NCBI GenBank assembly: GCA_002505935.1
Contig: DAWL01000176.1
Coordinates: 1-11,829, forward strand
DNA length: 11,829 nucleotides
Origin: Euryarchaeota archaeon UBA226
GTDB taxonomy: Archaea; Thermoplasmatota; Poseidoniia; Poseidoniales; Poseidoniaceae
Reading direction: 5' to 3'
The position numbers were made by a program, and so were the translations under genes. Positions 7,487-11,829 of the stretch are shown in pieces. Position 1 is the first letter of the stretch. Each line of letters opens with the position of its first letter. Under the pieces are notes generated by a model that did not search any database, had not been told where the DNA came from, and was given only the letters and a program-made list of their open reading frames with translations.

Positions 7487-7494
7487 ATCACCTC
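7487..7494 (-). promoter_or_regulatory. Shine-Dalgarno of eL37
   Basis: On the minus strand GAGGTGAT ends 3 bases before the GTG start. It matches the full anti-Shine-Dalgarno of archaeal 16S rRNA over 8 bases and supports initiation at GTG rather than further upstream. Confidence 0.6.
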
Positions 7495-7520
7495 TAGACG
7501 AGGCGCCGACCGACCGCCCG

Positions 7521-7529
7521 TATATGAAG
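7521..7529 (-). promoter_or_regulatory. TATA-like promoter element of eL37
   Basis: CTTCATATA on the minus strand resembles the archaeal TTTATATA box. Its position implies a transcript start about 12-15 bases before the GTG codon, leaving a short leader that just contains the Shine-Dalgarno sequence. Confidence 0.4.
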
Positions 7530-7569
7530 ACAACGACGCAGGTAGAAACGGGAAAATCAAGATTTACCG

Positions 7570-8031
7570 TTATTCTTCCTCAAATATTGGAGGGTCATCG
7601 AATCTAGTAATTATTGCAAATGCGGTTCCAATTACCAAACCTAAAGCGATAAACAAAGCACTGCTGATGACCAATAATTGTACCACATTGTAAAGAATCT
7701 GCGCCATTGCTGAACCATTGCTCTCTAACAACAAATCTCCTCGGAAAGAAAGTACCCCTAAGGTCAATGCTGCACCAACAGTTGCCATCGCCAACATCGC
7801 CATCACTGGAGACAGGGGCCTATCTCTAGAATCGGCATAGAAGAGCATTGCCACAGCCAGTAAAGCAGATGCTACAGTGAAACTGGTCAACAATGAATTT
7901 GCAAAACGCTTGAAACTCTCGCCTATGTCTCCCAATCCAAATAGGATGATTACTAGAATTAGCAAGGCCATGCAACCCAACACCGGCAGCAGCAATAATG
8001 GCCATCGGCGACGGGAGGTAAGCGGAGTCAT
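7570..8031 (-). CDS. unidentified four-helix membrane protein
   Basis: I do not recognise this 153-residue protein. It has a basic N-terminus (TSRRRW) followed by about four predicted membrane segments, near residues 10-34, 48-66, 75-95 and 111-141, and ends in a short acidic tail (RFDDPPIFEEE). There are no cysteine pairs or obvious catalytic motifs. Its ATG overlaps the stop codon of the preceding membrane-protein gene in an ATGA arrangement (8028-8031), so the two are almost certainly cotranscribed and translationally coupled, and may form one membrane complex. An acidic soluble tail after the last helix is also seen in the partner. No function is proposed. Confidence 0.7.
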   Translation of the reverse strand: MTPLTSRRRWPLLLLPVLGCMALLILVIILFGLGDIGESFKRFANSLLTSFTVASALLAVAMLFYADSRDRPLSPVMAMLAMATVGAALTLGVLSFRGDLLLESNGSAMAQILYNVVQLLVISSALFIALGLVIGTAFAIITRFDDPPIFEEE

Positions 8032-8816
8032 TCGCCACTACCCCCTGTATTCTTCTCGATGATATTCTTGATTTGCTCCTTCTCAGCATCGTCTAGGGCG
8101 GCTACCATCTCTGGTTCAGGTAATCGCTTTTCATATTGAGCAACTACGAAAGCGACCGTCAATACAGCAGCAACTATACCTAGAGTCGTCCCCAATAAAT
8201 CGGCTATTGCCAACCATAATTGTGTACGCATCTGTTCGGCGTCGGTCAATTCTCCATCCAATTGTAATACCACCAGCAATCCTACAAAGAAAAGCAATGA
8301 GACGAACCCCATTAGTCCTGCCTCCTTAGTTCTGTTTTCACCAGCTATCAGCATCGCGCCAATGACGAATGAGGACAAGAGGAATACCGACAGAAGGAAT
8401 GTAGGCCACCACACCAACCAGTATGGGTTTACCTGGTGTCTCCAAATCGGGGGATTGTTCAAGTGCATCATAACAAGCCACATTAGACCCAAGAGAATAG
8501 TGAACATTCCAACTGGACCTGCATAGTTCGGTAATCTTTGTACCGGGATCTTCCCTGAAAAAATTGCAAGAAAACATCCTGCTGCCATCAATATCGTTGG
8601 TCCCGCAATGGAAAGCATCAGATGTCCACCGGCAGATGAATCTGATTCTGGAACTGTCAACCAAGAAAACATGACCATCGTTCCAGAAATGCAAGTAATA
8701 ATCGAACCGATAATTGGACGTAATCCATCTTTTCTTGAGAGAGCAATTACTACGCCAATTGGAACGAGAAACAGAGGTAGCCAGAACAACAACATCGCTG
8801 CAAGCATTCCCTCCAT
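8028..8816 (-). CDS. unidentified seven-helix membrane protein
   Basis: A 262-residue integral membrane protein that I cannot assign to a family. About seven hydrophobic segments lie near 4-26, 34-55, 66-88, 98-119, 132-158, 166-186 and 200-227. A charged soluble C-terminal tail (228-262) contains KEQIKNIIEKN, possibly a short helix. The loop between segments 4 and 5 is aromatic and proline-rich (NPPIW, NPYWLVWWP). It is the first gene of a two-gene unit with the four-helix protein. ATG 8816 is supported by an AT-rich TATA-like element about 30 bases upstream, which would give an almost leaderless mRNA. A second ATG at residue 4 is possible. Nothing in the neighbouring translation genes points to a job. 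Confidence 0.7.
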   Translation of the reverse strand: MEGMLAAMLLFWLPLFLVPIGVVIALSRKDGLRPIIGSIITCISGTMVMFSWLTVPESDSSAGGHLMLSIAGPTILMAAGCFLAIFSGKIPVQRLPNYAGPVGMFTILLGLMWLVMMHLNNPPIWRHQVNPYWLVWWPTFLLSVFLLSSFVIGAMLIAGENRTKEAGLMGFVSLLFFVGLLVVLQLDGELTDAEQMRTQLWLAIADLLGTTLGIVAAVLTVAFVVAQYEKRLPEPEMVAALDDAEKEQIKNIIEKNTGGSGE

Positions 8817-8844
8817 GATGACAAAGGCAAGGGTAAGGCTGAAG

Positions 8845-8852
8845 AATATTAT
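8845..8852 (-). promoter_or_regulatory. TATA-like element for the membrane-protein pair
   Basis: On the minus strand ATAATATT lies 28-36 bases before ATG 8816. The spacing predicts transcription starting within a few bases of the start codon. Confidence 0.35.
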
Positions 8853-8865
8853 CCATCAATCAGCC

Positions 8866-8877
8866 CGCAGTACTGCG
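8866..8877. promoter_or_regulatory. perfect 12-bp palindrome between divergent promoters (candidate operator)
   Basis: CGCAGTACTGCG is its own reverse complement. It lies 14 bp upstream of the minus-strand TATA-like element and 27 bp upstream of the plus-strand one, where a dimeric regulator could act on either or both. The regulator is unknown. Confidence 0.35.
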
Positions 8878-8903
8878 TTTTTCAGGGCCTTGTTAATTCG
8901 GCA

Positions 8904-8913
8904 TACATAAATA
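8904..8913 (+). promoter_or_regulatory. TATA-like element for the eL44-eS27-aIF2-alpha-Nop10 operon
   Basis: TACATAAATA sits 34-43 bases before ATG 8947, in an otherwise GC-rich stretch. It predicts a transcript start near 8933-8937 and a leader of about 10-14 bases that includes GGGGTG. Confidence 0.45.
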
Positions 8914-8946
8914 CCGGACCTCGGTGGGAGGCTCGCTCGGGGTGCT

Positions 8947-9234
8947 ATGATGGTCAAGATGCCTAGACAAGTCAAACGCTACAGCCCCTCGGCTGGCAAG
9001 CACACTCTACACACTGTAGAGAGAGTGAAGAAGAGAAGAGCCAGCGAATTGAAGTGGGGTCAGCGCAGATTCCGTCGAGTTACTGCTGGATATCGAGGAT
9101 TCCCTCGTCCCAAGCCTGATGGCAGGGAAAAGCCAACCAAGCGCGTCAACATTCTGTTCCGCTGTACTGAAACAGGCAAGGCTCACTATGCACCTTGCCA
9201 GCGCAGCAAGAAATTCGAACTCATAGACAAGTGA
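8947..9234 (+). CDS. rpl44e: large-subunit ribosomal protein eL44 (L44e) with degenerate zinc site
   Basis: A 95-residue protein matching archaeal eL44 along its length: KHTLHTVERVKKR, SELKWGQRRFRR, GYRGFPRPKPDGREKPTKR and the C-terminal KKFEL. It binds the large subunit near the E site. In the usual family the N-terminal CPxC and a later CxxC bind zinc. Here the first pair reads SPSA (S13, A16) and the second reads CTET (C73, T76), so three of the four ligands are gone; one additional cysteine, C84, is present. ATGs at 8947, 8950 and 8959 are all possible starts, and GGGGTG (8939-8944) lies just before them. It heads an operon with eS27 10 bases downstream. Confidence 0.95.
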   Translation: MMVKMPRQVKRYSPSAGKHTLHTVERVKKRRASELKWGQRRFRRVTAGYRGFPRPKPDGREKPTKRVNILFRCTETGKAHYAPCQRSKKFELIDK

Positions 9235-9244
9235 AGTGAAGATC

Positions 9245-9415
9245 ATGGCAAGTGGATTTCTCAAAGTTTCATGTCGCGATTGCGGCAATGAAGTTGTCAT
9301 TTTCAAGAGAGCAACAACCACAATCGCTTGTGGAGTATGTGGAGCCACACTGGTACAACCTGCCGGAGGCAATGCAAAACTGGTCGGATGCACCGTCGTT
9401 GAAGCCCTCCAGTGA
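9245..9415 (+). CDS. rps27e: small-subunit ribosomal protein eS27 (S27e)
   Basis: A 56-residue zinc-finger protein of the small subunit. Cysteines C10-x2-C13 (CRDC) and C29-x2-C32 (CGVC) form the zinc site, and the family core is clear (FLKVSC, GATLVQPAGG, GNAKLVGCTVVEAL). It starts at ATG 9245, 10 bases after the eL44 stop. The preceding AAGTGAAGATC is only a weak ribosome site, so coupling to eL44 translation is likely. The order eL44, eS27, aIF2-alpha, Nop10 is the conserved archaeal arrangement. It ends with TGA 9413-9415, which overlaps a possible GTG of the next gene. Confidence 0.95.
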   Translation: MASGFLKVSCRDCGNEVVIFKRATTTIACGVCGATLVQPAGGNAKLVGCTVVEALQ

Positions 9416-9417
9416 AA

Positions 9418-9424
9418 GGAGGGA
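9418..9424 (+). promoter_or_regulatory. Shine-Dalgarno that selects the TTG start of aIF2-alpha
   Basis: GGAGGGA ends 5 bases before TTG 9430-9432, the normal spacing. The alternative GTG at 9412 lies upstream of this motif and has no ribosome site. Confidence 0.6.
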
Positions 9425-9429
9425 TACAA

Positions 9430-10212
9430 TTGGCAGAGACTGAATTCCCAGATGAAGGTGAATTGGTCGTCTGTACAGTATCTAGTGTCAAACAGAATGG
9501 AGCATATACCACTCTGGACAATTATAACGAACTTGAAGGATTCATCTTCATAGGTGAAGTAGCAAGTGGTTGGGTCAAGAATATTCGCGGTTTTGTACGC
9601 GAAGGACAAAGGCTTGTCTGCAAGGTATTGCGAACCCGAAAAGATGGACGCAGTGTAGAATTGTCTCTCAAGAGTGTCTCTGAAGAGAGACGCAGAGATA
9701 CAATGCAGGCTTGGAAGAATGAACAAAGGGCGAATCAACTATTGAAGGTCCTTGGAGAGAAATGCGGTTGGGATGAAAACGGTGTAGCTGAGACCACTGC
9801 TGAATTGACAGATGCATTTGGAAATCTCTACTCAGCATTTGAGGAATCTGCTATCAATGAGAAGGCAATGTCTGAAGCCGGATTTGAAGGAGACTGGATT
9901 GAAGAATTCATCAAGATTGCAATAGAGAACATTATCCCTCCTTTCATTCACATCAAAGGAATATTCAATCTAGAATGTCCCACTCCAGATGGTATAGAGG
10001 TTATTCGCAAAGCCTTGTTGGCAGCAGAATCATTCAGCGACGAGGATAAGGAAATCAGCGTCACATGTCATTATGACGGCGCTCCTCAATATCGCTTAGA
10101 GCTTAAGGCACCAGACTACAAAACCGGGGAAGCAACCTGGGAATCTGTTTGCGAAGCAACCTTATCTCTAGTTGAGGAATCTGGCGGCAAAGCAGATGCA
10201 ATGAGGGAGTGA
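9430..10212 (+). CDS. eif2a: translation initiation factor aIF2 subunit alpha
   Basis: A 260-residue protein of usual length for archaeal aIF2-alpha, part of the heterotrimer that brings initiator tRNA to the small subunit. Residues about 9-84 are the S1/OB domain (EGELVVCTVSSV, GAYTTLD, IGEVASGWVKNIR, REGQRLVCKVLR, GRSVELSLKSV). A helical domain follows (about 85-170), then an alpha/beta C-terminal domain (about 175-260) that contacts the gamma subunit. The family normally begins close to the PDEGELVVC segment, which fits the TTG start at 9430 with its Shine-Dalgarno GGAGGGA. A GTG at 9412, overlapping the eS27 stop as GTGA, would add six residues. It lies in an operon between eS27 and Nop10. 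Confidence 0.95.
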   Translation: MAETEFPDEGELVVCTVSSVKQNGAYTTLDNYNELEGFIFIGEVASGWVKNIRGFVREGQRLVCKVLRTRKDGRSVELSLKSVSEERRRDTMQAWKNEQRANQLLKVLGEKCGWDENGVAETTAELTDAFGNLYSAFEESAINEKAMSEAGFEGDWIEEFIKIAIENIIPPFIHIKGIFNLECPTPDGIEVIRKALLAAESFSDEDKEISVTCHYDGAPQYRLELKAPDYKTGEATWESVCEATLSLVEESGGKADAMRE

Positions 10213-10216
10213 TTCC

Positions 10217-10435
10217 TTGGCAAGACAGAAACTGCAGAGGTGCCTCTCTTGTTCGGCGCATGGCCTTTCCACTACATGTCCTAAGTGCGGCCAGCGCGCA
10301 CAGGCCGCCGCCCCAATGAAATGGTCTCCTGAAGATCATCAAGCCGCAAGACGTAGGCAACGCATCAATGTCGGTGGCAAAGAATGGCTAGAAGGGTTGC
10401 CAGAACCAGTAAATCCAGTTTCGGAAGAAGAGTGA
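10217..10435 (+). CDS. nop10: Nop10-like H/ACA ribonucleoprotein protein
   Basis: A 72-residue protein with the Nop10 pattern. An N-terminal zinc ribbon, C9-x2-C12 and C21-x2-C24 (TCPKCGQRA), is followed by the linear segment APMKWSPEDHQAARRR, equivalent to the family's PPKFSPED motif. Nop10 binds the Cbf5 pseudouridine synthase in H/ACA RNA-guided rRNA modification. A C-terminal acidic extension (GLPEPVNPVSEEE) goes beyond the usual archaeal length of about 55-60 residues. It starts at TTG 10217, 4 bases after the aIF2-alpha stop, with GGGAG (10205-10209) inside the end of that gene as ribosome site. No other in-frame start would keep the zinc ribbon. Confidence 0.9.
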   Translation: MARQKLQRCLSCSAHGLSTTCPKCGQRAQAAAPMKWSPEDHQAARRRQRINVGGKEWLEGLPEPVNPVSEEE

Positions 10436-10500
10436 TTCTCAACATCCGAACACTTTGAGGCGAGTTTAGGCCCGAATCATTATCCCCTGTCGACAAACCA

Positions 10501-11259
10501 ATGCGTTTCATGTCGATGATTCATCACTGGTTTGGCAAGCAAGAGGGATTACCAGAACATCGAATCTTGCTAGCAGCACTGCCAGGAGTGGGAAATGTTG
10601 GCAAACTAGTTGTAGATTCATTGATTGAAGCAAATCAAAACCAGTTAATATTGAGATTATTGCATCCAGCAATGCCACCACAGGCCAAACTGGATGAAAA
10701 TGGGTTGCTAATTCCACCAGCTATTGAATTTCATCAAATCGAAGATGGGCTAATGGTAGTAACTGCTGAAGGACAGCCGATGACTCCAGAAGGACAGCAT
10801 GAATGTGCAACTGAGATATTGAGTCTAGCAAAAGACGCGGGAGTTGAGCAAGTCATCGTTTTGGCAGGCATGGCCGCCCCAGCAGGAGAAGATGATGTAT
10901 TCTTAGTCTGTTCAAATTCAGCAAATAGAGTAAATCTCGAGGGAACAGGAGTCGATATCAGAAGAGATCAACCCGGTGGCGGAGTAATCGGCCTTGCAGG
11001 ACTATTGTCATCCATGGGACCGGCATTAGGAGTCAACACCTCATGTGCTATTTCCACGACAGTCGGAGCGAGCGTGGATCCTGTAGCAGCAGACCGCCTA
11101 TTCCAAGCGATTGCTAGTTGGTTTTCATTGAATACTTCGCCACTCGGAACTATCCTTGAGAGAATGGCTACAAATAGAGCAATTCTGGAGACAAAGGGAG
11201 TGGTTGGTGAATTCTCAGACGTGGGCAAGGATGATTCCGCACCGATGTTGTACTCTTGA
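10501..11259 (+). CDS. PAC2-family protein (proteasome assembly chaperone-like)
   Basis: A 252-residue archaeal PAC2 superfamily protein (COG2047 type), often found directly after Nop10 in archaea. Conserved features are LPGVGNVGKLVVDSL (27-41), a central QVIVLAGMAAP (117-127), GGGVIGLAGLL (159-169) and TSCAISTTVGASVDPVAA (180-197). Eukaryotic PAC2 helps to assemble the proteasome alpha ring; the archaeal proteins are related in fold but their role is not settled. ATG 10501 is the first of three close candidates (10501, 10510, 10516). The 65-base gap from nop10 has only a weak TATA-like TCATTATCC (10477-10485), whose spacing would fit a leaderless start at 10501 or 10510. No clear Shine-Dalgarno sequence is present. 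Confidence 0.85.
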   Translation: MRFMSMIHHWFGKQEGLPEHRILLAALPGVGNVGKLVVDSLIEANQNQLILRLLHPAMPPQAKLDENGLLIPPAIEFHQIEDGLMVVTAEGQPMTPEGQHECATEILSLAKDAGVEQVIVLAGMAAPAGEDDVFLVCSNSANRVNLEGTGVDIRRDQPGGGVIGLAGLLSSMGPALGVNTSCAISTTVGASVDPVAADRLFQAIASWFSLNTSPLGTILERMATNRAILETKGVVGEFSDVGKDDSAPMLYS

Positions 11260-11271
11260 ACAGGCCAAATC

Positions 11272-11279
11272 AAAAATAT
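11272..11279 (+). promoter_or_regulatory. TATA-like element of the potassium-channel gene
   Basis: AAAAATAT centred about 24 bases before GTG 11300 fits the archaeal TATA-to-start distance for a leaderless transcript beginning at or next to the GTG. This supports the GTG as initiation codon. Confidence 0.45.
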
Positions 11280-11299
11280 GAATCCCGTTATGGGACTTC

Positions 11300-11829
11300 G
11301 TGATTCCCAATTCGGATACGGCCAAGATTCGGCAGATTGTACTGCTGAAGATAGCAGGTCCCGTACTGGTTGTCTTCTTTCTGTATGTAGCAACTGCATT
11401 TGCAGTCTGGGGCTTTGAAACCGCACAAGGAAGGAATTTCGAACAAGCTCTGGAAGATGCCGGGATGACCCGCGAAGAATATGTCCTCAACGGTTGCGAT
11501 ACATGTCCAAGAGAGCCGAATATCGAACGGCCAGACGATGCCCTTTGGTGGTCGACAGTAACCTTGGGGACTATCGGGTACGGAGATCATTATCCCGTCT
11601 CGATTGGCGGAAGGCTGGCAGCAGGAATGTTCATCATGACCACCATGGTGTTCATCGCCATAGTGCTCTCGGGAATACAATCAGCAGTTTTGGATTACAA
11701 TAGATTAAGGTGGCTAGGAATGACAGGAACAAATTTGGAAAACCATGTGATAGTATGTGGCTGGAGTAGTATATCGAAAGTCGCAATACCAGAATTACTT
11801 GCAGCAGGTAGGCAAGTCGCAGTGATATG
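11300..11829 (+). CDS. MthK-like potassium channel with RCK domain, 3' end cut by window
   Basis: 176 residues are visible and the frame runs off the window. Residues 12-37 form the first membrane helix. A long turret (38-80) contains C66-x2-C69 (CDTC). The pore helix WWSTVTLG is followed by the potassium selectivity filter TIGYGD (91-96), and the second membrane helix spans about 104-128. A linker (LDYNRLRWLG) then leads to the start of a cytoplasmic RCK/TrkA-N Rossmann domain, NHVIVCGWSSISK (148-160), whose GWS form matches MthK. It probably gates potassium flow in response to a ligand such as Ca2+ or a nucleotide; the ligand site is outside the window. A stop at 11279-11281 closes the frame upstream, and GTG 11300 is the only standard start before the first helix. 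Confidence 0.85.
   Translation, partial: MIPNSDTAKIRQIVLLKIAGPVLVVFFLYVATAFAVWGFETAQGRNFEQALEDAGMTREEYVLNGCDTCPREPNIERPDDALWWSTVTLGTIGYGDHYPVSIGGRLAAGMFIMTTMVFIAIVLSGIQSAVLDYNRLRWLGMTGTNLENHVIVCGWSSISKVAIPELLAAGRQVAVI

Noticed and set aside
8338..8859. 173-codon open frame on the minus strand
   Set aside because: It overlaps the seven-helix membrane protein in another frame on the same strand; only the latter has coherent membrane segments and a coupled downstream gene.
9007..9738. 243-codon open frame on the minus strand
   Set aside because: It is antisense to eL44, eS27 and aIF2-alpha, whose protein sequences are certain; the translation looks like reverse-frame noise.

Overview
The window is a dense, mid-GC stretch of archaeal chromosome. 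The archaeal assignment rests on ABCE1, eL37, eL44, eS27, aIF2-alpha, Nop10 and a PAC2-family protein, and on TATA-type promoters with short or absent leaders. The mix of archaeal information genes with bacterial-type squalene genes and receiver/PPDK-like genes suggests a planktonic euryarchaeon of the Poseidoniales (Marine Group II) or a relative. That placement is an inference from gene content and protein style, not from a search. No rRNA, tRNA, CRISPR or mobile element was seen, and no stretch of 300 bases lacks a gene.

Layout. (1) 1-2502 (+): the end of an HpnE-type FAD oxidoreductase, then HpnC-like and HpnD-like prenyl synthases, which together look like the three-enzyme route from farnesyl diphosphate to squalene. 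(2) 2460-5471 (+): a 1003-residue protein with two receiver-like domains, a PPDK/PEP-synthase ATP-binding domain and an unassigned C-terminal block, without the usual phosphohistidine and PEP/pyruvate domains. (3) 5525-7303 (+): ABCE1, the ribosome-recycling ATPase, which appears to start at an ATC codon. (4) 7304-8816 (-): eL37 and two unidentified multi-pass membrane proteins. (5) 8947-10435 (+): the archaeal translation cluster eL44, eS27, aIF2-alpha, Nop10, followed by a PAC2-family gene at 10501-11259. (6) 11300-end (+): an MthK-like potassium channel cut by the window edge.

How the genes relate. Regions 3 to 5 are ribosome structure, rRNA modification, initiation and recycling. Their start codons are often not ATG (ATC for ABCE1, TTG for aIF2-alpha and Nop10, GTG for eL37), each preceded by a Shine-Dalgarno-like sequence. 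The divergent promoters at 8817-8946 flank a perfect 12-bp palindrome. The most interesting items are the ATC start of ABCE1, the receiver-PPDK_N fusion and the loss of zinc ligands in eL44.
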